A DNA stretch of 64,000 bases from positions 558,001-622,000 of the forward strand of contig NZ_QKLF01000002.1 in NCBI RefSeq assembly GCF_003224335.1. The letters run 5' to 3'. Source of the stretch: Curtobacterium sp. MCJR17_055 (GTDB taxonomy: Bacteria; Actinomycetota; Actinomycetes; Actinomycetales; Microbacteriaceae). Positions 47,176 to 55,035 of the stretch are shown one piece after another. Numbering within the stretch: position 1 is the first letter of the stretch; every line of letters begins with the position of its first letter. The notes below the pieces were generated by a model, which was not told where the DNA came from, searched no databases, and worked only from the letters and a program-made list of their open reading frames with translations. The position numbers were made by a program, and so were the translations under genes.

Positions 47176-48903
47176 ATGCGCACCGAACCCGCCGCCGCCC
47201 TCCGCGCCGCCAGAGACGCCCTCATCGCCGCCCGCACCGACAGCGCTGCGGCGCGCGAGACGTTCCGGTGGCCGGACGTCGGTGCCACGTTCAACTGGGC
47301 GATCGACTGGTTCGACGTCATCGCGGCGGGCAACGACCGGGACGCCCTGGTCATCGTCGAGGAGGACGGGCGCGAGTCGCACACCACCTACGCGGAGATG
47401 TCCGCCCGTTCCGACCGGCTCGCGGCACGGTTCCACGACCTCGGCGTCGCGAAGGGCGACCACGTGCTGCTCATGCTCGACAACCAGCTCGAGCTCTGGG
47501 AGTCGATGCTCGCCGTCATGAAGGCCGGCGCGGTGATCCTCCCGACGTCGACGATGCTCGGCGCCGCGGACCTGCAGGACCGCATCGACCGCGGCCAGGT
47601 CGCACACGTCGTCACCACGCTGCGCGAGACGCCGAAGTACGCGGACCTGACGGGGGACTTCACCCGCATCGTGGTCGGCGGCACCGTGGACGGCTGGACG
47701 ACGTACCCGAGCGACCTCGGCGAACCCGCACCCGCGGGGGAGTGGAAGCCCGAGGCGGTGACGGCGGCCACGGACCCGTGCCTGGTGTACTTCACCTCCG
47801 GGACCACGGACAAGCCGAAGATGGTCGTGCACACGCAGACGTCCTACCCCGTGGGGCACCTGACGACCATGTACTGGATCGGGCTCGAGCCCGGCGACGT
47901 CCACCTGGCGATCAGTTCGCCGGGATGGGGCAAGCACGCGTGGAGCTGCTTCTTCGCGCCGTGGATCGCCGAGGCCACGGTGTTCGTGTACAACCAGGAG
48001 CGCTTCGACCCGGTGGGCCTGCTGCACCAGCTCGAGCAGGCCCAGGTCACGTCCTTCTGCGCCCCGCCGACCGTGTGGCGCCTGCTCATCCAGGCCGACC
48101 TCGGCAGTCGGCCGACCGCCCTCCGCGAGGTCGTCTCGGCCGGCGAACCCCTCAACCCCGAGGTCATCCGGCTCGTCGAGGAGTCCTGGGGCCGCACGAT
48201 CCGCGACGGCTACGGCCAGACCGAGACCACCGCGATCGTCGGCAACGCCCCGGGTGACACCGTGCGGCCCGGCGCGATGGGCCACGGGCTGCCCGGGGTC
48301 GCGATCACGCTCCTCGACCCGGTCACGGGCGAACCCGGCGCCAGCGAGGGCGAGGTCTGCCTCGACCTGACGACGACGCCGGTGAACCTCATGGCCGGGT
48401 ACCTCGGCGCGCCCGAGCGGACCGACGACGCGCTCCGCGGCGGCTTCTTCCACACCGGCGACGTCGCCACCCGGCACGAGGACGGTTCGCTGACGTTCGT
48501 CGGCCGCACCGACGACGTGTTCAAGTCCTCGGACTACAAGGTCTCGCCGTTCGAGGTGGAGAGCGCGCTGCTCCAGCACCCCGCGGTCGCCGAGTCCGCG
48601 GTCGTCCCGGCGCCGCACGAGGAGCGCCTGACCGTGGTGAAGGCGTACGTCACGCTCGCGTCCGGGTGGGAGCCCACCGCCGAGACCGCGCGGGACATCC
48701 TGGCGCACGCCCGCTCCGCGATGCCGGCCTGGCAGCGCGTCCGACGCGTGGAGTTCGGTGCGCTGCCGAAGACCGTGTCGGGCAAGATCCGCCGCGTCGA
48801 ACTGCGCGCCCGCGAACAGGAGGCGTTCGGCGGCCCGCAGCTCGAGGGGGAGTGGCGCGACGAGCAGTTCCCGGGCCTCCGCACCGGGCGTCGCGACGCC
48901 TGA
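47176..48903 (+). CDS. AMP-binding acyl-CoA synthetase (medium-chain/acetyl-CoA type)
   Basis: 575 residues of ANL superfamily. P-loop YFTSGTTDKPKMV, A5 motif YGQTET, A7 FHTGDVA, A8 FVGRTDDVFKSSDYKVSP and A10 lysine in KTVSGKIRR. It activates a carboxylic acid to acyl-AMP and CoA thioester. The SGW/NP-type aromatic segment SSPGWGKHAWSC is typical of MACS-type enzymes. Its ATG is preceded by a 129-bp divergent spacer with the AraC gene. Substrate unknown. Confidence 0.88.
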   Translation: MRTEPAAALRAARDALIAARTDSAAARETFRWPDVGATFNWAIDWFDVIAAGNDRDALVIVEEDGRESHTTYAEMSARSDRLAARFHDLGVAKGDHVLLMLDNQLELWESMLAVMKAGAVILPTSTMLGAADLQDRIDRGQVAHVVTTLRETPKYADLTGDFTRIVVGGTVDGWTTYPSDLGEPAPAGEWKPEAVTAATDPCLVYFTSGTTDKPKMVVHTQTSYPVGHLTTMYWIGLEPGDVHLAISSPGWGKHAWSCFFAPWIAEATVFVYNQERFDPVGLLHQLEQAQVTSFCAPPTVWRLLIQADLGSRPTALREVVSAGEPLNPEVIRLVEESWGRTIRDGYGQTETTAIVGNAPGDTVRPGAMGHGLPGVAITLLDPVTGEPGASEGEVCLDLTTTPVNLMAGYLGAPERTDDALRGGFFHTGDVATRHEDGSLTFVGRTDDVFKSSDYKVSPFEVESALLQHPAVAESAVVPAPHEERLTVVKAYVTLASGWEPTAETARDILAHARSAMPAWQRVRRVEFGALPKTVSGKIRRVELRAREQEAFGGPQLEGEWRDEQFPGLRTGRRDA

Positions 48904-48928
48904 CCCGCGGCGAGTGTGACCGGACGGG

Positions 48929-49438
48929 TCAGGTCCGGTCGGCCCGGCCTCGGTCCGGGAGGCCCGCGGCCTGGTGGCGGCGGAGGGCCCCGGACACGAC
49001 GCGGACCGCGGCGAGCTCCTCGGGCGTGAAGGCGTCGACGAAGACCTGTCGGACCGCGCGGAGGTGGGCGGCCGAGGAGCTCCGGTAGAGCCGGACGCCC
49101 TCGGCGCTCAAGGTCACGGCCGTGCCGCGGGCGTCCGGTCCGACCCGGTCGCGGGTGACGAGGCCGCGTTCCTCCATCCGCCGGAGGTGGTGGGAGAGCC
49201 GGCTGCGTTCCCACCCGACCTCGTCGGCGAGCTCCGCGGAGCGGCGTGTGCGCTCCGGCGCCTCGCTCAGCGCGAGCATCACGCGGTAGTCGCCGTCGGA
49301 GATCCCGGACGCGGACTGGAGCGCCGCGGCGAGCGCACGGCGGACCGCTTCCGACGTCTCGACGTAGTCGCGCCAGGTCGCCAGTTCGTCGACGGTCGGC
49401 GATCGCCGGCCCCGCGTCTGCTGTCCGTCGTCACCCAT
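48929..49438 (-). CDS. MarR-family transcriptional regulator
   Basis: 169 residues with the winged-helix pattern RTRRSAELADEVGWERSRLSHHLRRMEERGLV and the wing DARGTAVTLS. AGGAGG precedes ATG 49438. It is divergent from the luciferase-like monooxygenase, and the spacer carries a perfect palindrome that is probably its operator, so the regulator likely represses both sides. Confidence 0.88.
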   Translation of the reverse strand: MGDDGQQTRGRRSPTVDELATWRDYVETSEAVRRALAAALQSASGISDGDYRVMLALSEAPERTRRSAELADEVGWERSRLSHHLRRMEERGLVTRDRVGPDARGTAVTLSAEGVRLYRSSSAAHLRAVRQVFVDAFTPEELAAVRVVSGALRRHQAAGLPDRGRADRT

Positions 49439-49474
49439 GCGGCCTCCTCTTGACTCCTCGACGGTAGCGGCACA

Positions 49475-49492
49475 TGATTGACACGTCAATCA
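49475..49492. promoter_or_regulatory. Palindromic MarR operator candidate
   Basis: TGATTGA-CACG-TCAATCA, 7-bp arms, contains the TTGAC/GTCAA core common in MarR operators. It lies 37 bp from marR and 32 bp from the monooxygenase start. Confidence 0.6.
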
Positions 49493-49523
49493 CTTGGTTG
49501 AAGCGACAACGAAATGAGGCACC

Positions 49524-50603
49524 ATGCCCGACATCACCTTCGGCCTCGACACGTTCGGCGACGTCCCCACGGACGACGACGGCGCGTTCGTCAGCCACGC
49601 CCGGTCGATCCGGCAGCTCGTCGACGAGGCCGTCATCGCCGACGAACTCGGCGTCGACGTGTTCACGGTCGGGGAGCACCACCGGCCCGAGTACTCCGTG
49701 TCGTCCCCCGAGACCGTGCTCGCCGGTCTCGCCACGGTGACGAAGCGCATCCGCCTCGGGTCGGGCGTCACGGTCCTGTCCTCCGACGACCCCGTCCGCG
49801 TGTTCCAACGCTTCGCGACGGTCGACGCGCTGTCCCGTGGTCGTGCCGAGGTGATCCTCGGCCGCGGGTCCTTCACCGAGTCCTTCCCGTTGTTCGGCCA
49901 CGACCTGGCCGACTACGACGTCCTGTTCGAGGAGAAGATCGAGCTGTTCGCGCAGCTCCTGCGCGAGGAGCCCGTCACCTGGAGCGGGACGACCCGCGCG
50001 CCGCTCGTCGACGCCGACGTCTTCCCGAAGACCGAGCACGGCCTGCGCACCTGGGTCGGCGTCGGCGGGTCTCCGCAGTCGGTCGTGCGGACCGCGCAGT
50101 ACGGGTTCCCGCTCATGCTCGCGATCATCGGCGGGCAGCCCGAGCGCTTCGCGCCGTACCTCGACCTGTACCGCCGGGCCGCCGAGCAGTTCGGCACGAC
50201 GGCGCACCCGGTCGGCATGCACTCGCCCGGCTTCGTCGCCGACACGGACGAGGAGGCCACGGAGCTGTTCTGGCCGCACTACCGGGTCGTCCGCGACCGG
50301 ATCGGCGCCCTGCGCGGGTGGCCGCCGGTGACGCGCGCCGAGTTCGACCGCGAGGTCGCCACCGGCTCGATGTACATCGGCTCGCCGGAGACCGTCGCGC
50401 AGCGGATCGCCCACGCCGTCGACACGATGGGCGTCGGCCGCTTCGACATGATCTACACCTCCGGCGGCCAGTCGATGCGGGCCCGCACCCGAGCCGTCGA
50501 GCTGTACGGCGGCGTCGTCGTCCCGCGGGTGCGCGAACTGCTCGCCGACCGCGGCGACACCGCCCGGACCGAGGACACCGATCGCCAGGAGGCCGCAGCA
50601 TGA
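49524..50603 (+). CDS. Luciferase-like (LLM) flavin-dependent oxidoreductase
   Basis: 359 residues of LLM class: FGLDTFGDVP, EHHRPEYS, SSDDPVRVFQRFATVDALS and GRGSFTES are the usual landmarks. It uses FMNH2 or F420H2 as cofactor. The next gene overlaps by ATGA and is a predicted F420/NADP-type reductase, which points to a paired redox unit, controlled by the divergent MarR gene. Confidence 0.85.
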   Translation: MPDITFGLDTFGDVPTDDDGAFVSHARSIRQLVDEAVIADELGVDVFTVGEHHRPEYSVSSPETVLAGLATVTKRIRLGSGVTVLSSDDPVRVFQRFATVDALSRGRAEVILGRGSFTESFPLFGHDLADYDVLFEEKIELFAQLLREEPVTWSGTTRAPLVDADVFPKTEHGLRTWVGVGGSPQSVVRTAQYGFPLMLAIIGGQPERFAPYLDLYRRAAEQFGTTAHPVGMHSPGFVADTDEEATELFWPHYRVVRDRIGALRGWPPVTRAEFDREVATGSMYIGSPETVAQRIAHAVDTMGVGRFDMIYTSGGQSMRARTRAVELYGGVVVPRVRELLADRGDTARTEDTDRQEAAA

Positions 50604-51316
50604 GCGGCACGGACACCACCGGTACCCAGCCGTTCCGGACCGTCGCGGTCCTCGGCGCCGGGAAGCTCGGGACGGTCCTCGGTCGCCTGCTCGTCAACAC
50701 CGGCCACCGCGTCCTCGTCGCGGGCTCGGGCGACCCGGACCGCATCCGCCTGATCCTGTCCGTCGTGGCACCCGGGACCGAGGCGGTCCGCGCCGCCGAC
50801 GCCGTCGACCAGGCCGACGTCGTCGTGCTCGCCCTGCCGCTCGGACGCCTCGACACGATCCCCGCGGAGCGGCTCCGCGGCACGGTCGTCATCGACGCGA
50901 TGAACCACTGGTGGGAGGTCGACGGGCACCGCCCCGACCTCGAGGACGGCCGCGTGTCGACGAGTGCGCTCGTGCAGCAGCACCTGTCGGGAGCCACCGT
51001 CGTCAAGGCGTTCAACCACATGGGGTACCACGACCTCGACGCCGGCGCGCGTCCCGCGGGCGACCCCGAGCGGAAGGCGATCGCCGTCGCGGGCGACGAC
51101 GAGGCGGCCGTGGCGGCCGTCGCGGCGCTCGTCGACGAGCTCGGCTTCGACGCCGTCGCCGCGGGCTCGCTCAGCGACAGCGTGGCGTTCGAACCGCACG
51201 CCGAGGCCTTCGGGGCGAACGTCCCGGCTCCGGAACTCGTGGCGCTCATCGAGCGCTTCCCGACCACGGACCGGGGGCGGGCCGTCGCGGCGGCGCGGGC
51301 GGGCCTCCCGGCCTGA
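50600..51316 (+). CDS. NADPH-dependent F420 reductase-like protein
   Basis: 238 residues with N-terminal Rossmann GAGKLGTVLGRLL, then AGSGDPDRI and VVVLALPLGRLDTIP; VVKAFNHMGYHD is typical of F420:NADP oxidoreductase-like proteins. Start ATG overlaps the preceding stop with AGGAGG upstream. It may recycle the cofactor of the LLM enzyme; whether the cofactor is F420 or a flavin is not shown. Confidence 0.8.
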   Translation: MSGTDTTGTQPFRTVAVLGAGKLGTVLGRLLVNTGHRVLVAGSGDPDRIRLILSVVAPGTEAVRAADAVDQADVVVLALPLGRLDTIPAERLRGTVVIDAMNHWWEVDGHRPDLEDGRVSTSALVQQHLSGATVVKAFNHMGYHDLDAGARPAGDPERKAIAVAGDDEAAVAAVAALVDELGFDAVAAGSLSDSVAFEPHAEAFGANVPAPELVALIERFPTTDRGRAVAAARAGLPA

Positions 51317-51351
51317 ACCGGCGAGGACCGCCACCGCGTACGGTCGCGTCC

Positions 51352-51519
51352 ATGAGCGACACGACGAACGGAACCGGCCCGGACGACATCTCCGACGAGG
51401 AGGCCCGGCGCACCGAGGAGCTGCCCGACGGCTCCGCCTCGGGGAACGCCACGCAGGACCCGCAGCAGGACAGCGACGTGGACTCCGGCGGGGAGCCGAC
51501 CGAGCCCGAGGAGGGCTGA
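51352..51519 (+). CDS. Small acidic protein (55 residues)
   Basis: MSDTTNGTGPDDISDEEARR start, highly acidic and without hydrophobic core, so likely disordered. TACGGT at 51339-51344 ends 7 nt before the ATG. It resembles in style the 57-residue protein at 57812. Function unknown. Confidence 0.6.
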   Translation: MSDTTNGTGPDDISDEEARRTEELPDGSASGNATQDPQQDSDVDSGGEPTEPEEG

Positions 51520-51522
51520 CCC

Positions 51523-52254
51523 GTGCCGCGGAACCCCGCGGTCCCGGCCCGTGCCACCGGCGTCACCCCACCGGGCGCGGACCGGGGGTTCCGCCTGGCC
51601 CTGCTCGACCGTGGCGCCGACCTGCTGCAGCCGACGGACCCGCTCAAGGGGTTCGACGTCTACGTCGTCGGGTTCCACTGCGTCAAGGGCGAGCCCGACG
51701 TGCAGATGGAGGCCCACCACTACTGCAAGGTCGTGAACGCCGAGATGCTGCAGTGCGTCCTGTTCGACGGCAACACCGCGGACGCGAACCTGATCGGCGT
51801 CGAGTACATCGTCTCCGAGCGGCTGTTCGACGGGCTGCCCGAGGACGAGAAGCCGTCGTGGCACCCGCACAACCACGAGGTCTTCTCCGGCGAGCTCGTC
51901 GCCCCGGGGCTGCCGATCGCGGTCGAGACCGAGCTGATGGGGCACCTCGTCAACTCGTACGGCAAGACCTGGCACACCTGGCACAGCGCCCCGATGGGTG
52001 GGCACGAGGCCGACCCGCTGCCCGTCGGCGACCCGATGCTCATGTGGTCGTTCAACCGCGAGGGCGAGGTGCAGTCCGCGCTGCAGGACGACCGGAACAC
52101 CGCGATGCACACCGACCCCGAGCCGCGGAAGGCCTCGCGGGCGAAGCACCTCGACCGGGCGCACCCGCAGCGTGGCGTCGGCACGATGCGCGACGACTTC
52201 ACCGGCACGACCCCGACGCCGGGCGTCGTGGACGCGGAGGACGGCCGACCCTGA
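51523..52254 (+). CDS. DUF1264 (oil-body-associated-like) protein
   Basis: 243 residues, GTG start 3 bp after the preceding gene. Landmarks: GFDVYVVGFHCVKGEPDVQM, EAHHYCKVVNAEMLQCVLFD, LPEDEKPSWHPHNHEV and TWHTWHSAP. These match the DUF1264 family known from plant oil-body-associated proteins and found widely in bacteria. His-rich. Function unknown. Confidence 0.8.
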   Translation: MPRNPAVPARATGVTPPGADRGFRLALLDRGADLLQPTDPLKGFDVYVVGFHCVKGEPDVQMEAHHYCKVVNAEMLQCVLFDGNTADANLIGVEYIVSERLFDGLPEDEKPSWHPHNHEVFSGELVAPGLPIAVETELMGHLVNSYGKTWHTWHSAPMGGHEADPLPVGDPMLMWSFNREGEVQSALQDDRNTAMHTDPEPRKASRAKHLDRAHPQRGVGTMRDDFTGTTPTPGVVDAEDGRP

Positions 52255-52255
52255 C

Positions 52256-52291
52256 GGTCGCGCCGGCGCCGGCGCCCGCGCCGGCGCGACC
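52256..52291 (+). terminator. GC-rich hairpin after the DUF1264 gene
   Basis: 14-bp stem GGTCGCGCCGGCGC/GCGCCGGCGCGACC with an 8-base loop, 2 bp after the stop. An overlapping second stem GACCGTCCC/GGGACGGTC reaches 52317; the two cannot form together because they share 52288-52291. Confidence 0.6.
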
Positions 52292-52406
52292 GTCCCTGAT
52301 CGGACAGCGGGACGGTCCTCCCAGCCGTGCCGGAGTTCGCTGGCATCCGGTTCCTCGCCCGTCCACCACGGGTGTGCCGGGCCGGTCGACCGGAAGCGGT
52401 GCCCAG

Positions 52407-52865
52407 ATGCTGTCGTTGATCTACTCGAGCGTCGCGACGGACGTGTTCGACGACGATGCCCTCGCGGACCTGCTCACGCAGAGCCGGGACGCGAACGAGC
52501 GGAACGACGTCACCGGCATGCTGCTGTTCCGGAACGGCTATTTCCTGCAGCTGCTCGAGGGTCCCGACGCAGCCGTCCGCGGCAAGATGGCGACGATCAA
52601 GACCGACCCGCGGCACACGAAGGTGACCATGCTGGTCGAGGAGCTCATCGAGGAGCGACAGTTCCCCGGGTGGACGATGGCGTTCGCGCCGACGTCCGAG
52701 GCCGACCTCGACGACGTGCCCGGGTACCGTTCGACCTTCGAGGACGTCGAGGCCGTCTCGACCGAGACGCCGGCACCGGGGGCCGTCTCGTCGGTGGCCT
52801 CGCCGGCGCTCCGCGAGCTCATCCGCTGGTTCGAGGCGCGACCGGACCGCTTCCGAACCGCCTGA
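52407..52865 (+). CDS. BLUF blue-light sensor protein
   Basis: 152 residues. Flavin-binding triad at the spacing of AppA: Tyr6, Asn30 and Gln48 (YFLQLLEG), with NDVTGMLLFRNG. A FAD-binding photoreceptor fold with a short C-terminal helix and no output domain, so it acts through a partner. None is adjacent. Followed by a palindromic terminator. Confidence 0.9.
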   Translation: MLSLIYSSVATDVFDDDALADLLTQSRDANERNDVTGMLLFRNGYFLQLLEGPDAAVRGKMATIKTDPRHTKVTMLVEELIEERQFPGWTMAFAPTSEADLDDVPGYRSTFEDVEAVSTETPAPGAVSSVASPALRELIRWFEARPDRFRTA

Positions 52866-52878
52866 CCGGGCGTGCGCC

Positions 52879-52920
52879 GGACGGGAGGCCCGTGGCGAGC
52901 GTGCCACGGGCCTCCCGTCC
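52879..52920. terminator. Bidirectional palindromic terminator
   Basis: 18-bp stem starting GGACGGGAGGCCCGTGGC with a 6-base loop; the outer arm is shared with the 40-bp family. Between the convergent BLUF and Dabb genes. Confidence 0.75.
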
Positions 52921-52921
52921 G

Positions 52922-53221
52922 TCAGGCAGCCACGTCGAACACGACCACTCGCCCGTTGTGCGCGCCGATGTGGTCGGCGACCGGCTGGTGCGCCGGGTGC
53001 GGCAGGTACGCGTCCCGCGCAGCGGCGTCCCGGAACCTGACGACGAGCATCCAGTCGAAGCCGCCCTCGAGCCCCTCGGGGCTGACGCTCGGGCCGGTCT
53101 CGACGGACACCACGCCGTCGATGCCGGGCAGGTGCTCGTGTGCGAGCGCCGTCGCCCGTTCCGGCACGGCAGTGTCCTCCGTGTCCCACTCCACCAGCAC
53201 GACGTGCACGATCTCGGTCAT
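52922..53221 (-). CDS. Dabb (stress-responsive dimeric alpha/beta barrel) protein
   Basis: 99 residues with IVHVVLVEWD at the start and FDWMLVVRFRDAAARDAYLP and HPAHQPVADHI later, the classic Dabb pattern. GGAGGAGGGG is upstream of ATG 53221. Role unknown; relatives respond to stress or act as cyclases. Confidence 0.85.
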   Translation of the reverse strand: MTEIVHVVLVEWDTEDTAVPERATALAHEHLPGIDGVVSVETGPSVSPEGLEGGFDWMLVVRFRDAAARDAYLPHPAHQPVADHIGAHNGRVVVFDVAA

Positions 53222-53378
53222 CGGCGACCCCTCCTCCACTGCACCACCGGCCGTCCGACGGTGTCCGGACCGAGCCTGCGCCGCGGGGCCTGGACGTACC
53301 CCGGAGCGCCGCCGGACTGGGTGTCCTCGGCACGGCGCGGCCTACCGTCCAGGGCACACCACGACGAGAGGAAACACC

Positions 53379-53735
53379 ATGGCAAGTGGAGTCGCAGCAG
53401 TCTGGGTCCCGGTCAGCGACATGGAGCGCGCGGTCGCGTTCTACCGTGACACCCTCGGTCTCACCGTGCAGGACCAGTCGGAGGACTGGAGCGAGATCGA
53501 TGCCGGTGGGCTCATGATCGGCCTCAACGGGCGCGAGTCGGCCGGCGGGTCGAGTTCCGGCGGCGCGGTCGTCTCGTTCCAGCCCGACGGCAGCATCGAG
53601 GACGAGGTCGCCGCGCTGCGGAGCCGCGGCGCGGACATCCAGGGCGAGATCAGCGAGCACCCGTGGGGCAAGATCATCCCGTTCAAGGACAGCGAGGGCA
53701 ATGACCTGCAGCTGTACACGCCGCCGCAGGGCTGA
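53379..53735 (+). CDS. VOC-family (glyoxalase-like) protein
   Basis: 118 residues, one vicinal-oxygen-chelate module: VWVPVSDMERAVAFYRDTLG at the start and FKDSEGNDLQLYTP at the end. Metal ligands are at typical positions (Glu of SEGND region). Substrate unknown. AGAGGAAA precedes ATG 53379; TACCGT near 53343 is a likely -10. Confidence 0.85.
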   Translation: MASGVAAVWVPVSDMERAVAFYRDTLGLTVQDQSEDWSEIDAGGLMIGLNGRESAGGSSSGGAVVSFQPDGSIEDEVAALRSRGADIQGEISEHPWGKIIPFKDSEGNDLQLYTPPQG

Positions 53736-53748
53736 GCGGCCGCGGACA

Positions 53749-53784
53749 CGACAGAGCCCCCGGGGTGACCCGGGGGCTCTGTCG
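53749..53784. terminator. Bidirectional hairpin terminator
   Basis: 16-bp stem CGACAGAGCCCCCGGG/CCCGGGGGCTCTGTCG with a four-base loop, between convergent genes. Confidence 0.75.
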
Positions 53785-53816
53785 ATGCTGCTGGTGGGGT
53801 GCGTCCGACGCTGGGG

Positions 53817-54281
53817 TCAGCGGGCGGTGCGGGCCCCGGAGCGCGGGAGGACGATGCCGAGGATGATCATCGCGACGGCGAGGATCAGGTGCAGCACGTT
53901 GTCGGCGCTGTTCAGCGGCACGAAGTTCGCGGCGCTGGACATGCCGGCGGTGAAGAGGCCGTAGATGAAGAGCACGGCGTAGATGATGCCGCCGACGAGC
54001 AGGTACTGGCGCGAGAAGCCGAACGAGCGCGCGGCGATCAGGCCGACGATGCCGAACAGCAGGTGGACGATGTTGTGCAGGACGGACACCTGGAACAGGC
54101 CCAGGAGCTGCGCGTTCGAGTCGTTGCCGGCGGCCATCATGCTGCCCATGTCCATGGTCAGGCCGGGGATGAAGCCGGCGATGCCGACGATGAGGAAGAC
54201 GACGCCGAAGACCAGCGCGCCCTTCTGCGTGAGCGTCCGGCCGTAGCCGTGGTCGGTGCGGGTCGATGCGTTGGTGGTCAT
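53817..54281 (-). CDS. DUF4383 membrane protein
   Basis: 154 residues, four TM helices (about 25-45, 60-82, 95-115, 125-147) with HNIVHLLFGIVGLIAARSFG and DNVLHLILAVAMIILG, characteristic of DUF4383. AAGG is upstream of ATG 54281. Function unknown; it may be part of the csoR transcript (same strand, downstream). Confidence 0.85.
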   Translation of the reverse strand: MTTNASTRTDHGYGRTLTQKGALVFGVVFLIVGIAGFIPGLTMDMGSMMAAGNDSNAQLLGLFQVSVLHNIVHLLFGIVGLIAARSFGFSRQYLLVGGIIYAVLFIYGLFTAGMSSAANFVPLNSADNVLHLILAVAMIILGIVLPRSGARTAR

Positions 54282-54397
54282 GAAGGAACCTTTCGTCAGG
54301 AGTCGACGCGGTCGGTTGCCATGCGCCTCGCAGGACATTCGGAGTGGACCAGCAGTCGGTTTGGTGGGAGAACCCAGCAGTACACGGAAAGTGGTCG

Positions 54398-54718
54398 TCA
54401 TGACCGGAGGAGGCGCTTGATGGCCAGGGTCGCCTCCTGGATCTTCTCCTCCGCAGCCGGTCCGCCCTGGGCGACCGCGTCCGTGACGCAGTGGCGCAGG
54501 TGGTCCTCGAGCAGGCCCATCGACACCGCCTGCAGTGCCTTCGTCATCGCGGACACCTGCGTGAGGATGTCGATGCAGTACTCCTCGCCCTCGACCATCC
54601 GCTGGAGTCCGCGCGCCTGGCCCTCGATCCGCCGCAGCCGCGTGAGGTAGTCGTCCTTCGCGGAGATGTAGCCGTGGTGCTGGTGCTCGGTCGTGTCGGA
54701 TGCGGTGGGTTCGGGCAT
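54398..54718 (-). CDS. csoR: Copper-sensing transcriptional repressor CsoR
   Basis: 106 residues. Copper ligands Cys48, His73 and Cys77 have the spacing of M. tuberculosis CsoR (+25, +4), with RLRRIEGQARGLQRM. In the absence of Cu(I) it represses; Cu(I) releases it. It is divergent from copZ-copA and probably binds the palindrome at 54755. Confidence 0.93.
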   Translation of the reverse strand: MPEPTASDTTEHQHHGYISAKDDYLTRLRRIEGQARGLQRMVEGEEYCIDILTQVSAMTKALQAVSMGLLEDHLRHCVTDAVAQGGPAAEEKIQEATLAIKRLLRS

Positions 54719-54754
54719 CGGGAACAGATCCTCGTCGTCGGCGTTACGGTAGTG

Positions 54755-54771
54755 GTACCCCCCTAGGGTAT
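54755..54771. promoter_or_regulatory. CsoR operator candidate
   Basis: GTACCCCCCTAGGGTAT, a G-tract pseudo-palindrome like known CsoR sites (GTACCC..GGGTAT), midway between csoR and copZ. Confidence 0.7.
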
Positions 54772-54807
54772 CCGCCCGATCCGGGGTGCACGACGAGGAG
54801 GACCGCC

Positions 54808-55035
54808 ATGACCGACCAGCAGACCGTCACCTACGGCATTGACGGCATGACCTGCGACCACTGCGTGATGAGCGTCGACGAGGCGTTCCGCGAGCTCCCC
54901 GGGGTCACCGACGTCCGGGTCGACCTGGTGGCCGGCGGCCGGTCCACCGCCACCGTGACGAGCACCGGACCCCTCGACCACGACGCCGTCGGCGCCGCGA
55001 TCGACGAGGCGGGCTACACCCTGGTCGCGCGCTGA
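54808..55035 (+). CDS. copZ: Copper chaperone (HMA domain)
   Basis: 75 residues, one heavy-metal-associated domain with GMTCDHC. GAGGAGG lies 7 nt upstream. It hands Cu(I) to CopA; the stop overlaps the CopA ATG (TGATG). Confidence 0.92.
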   Translation: MTDQQTVTYGIDGMTCDHCVMSVDEAFRELPGVTDVRVDLVAGGRSTATVTSTGPLDHDAVGAAIDEAGYTLVAR

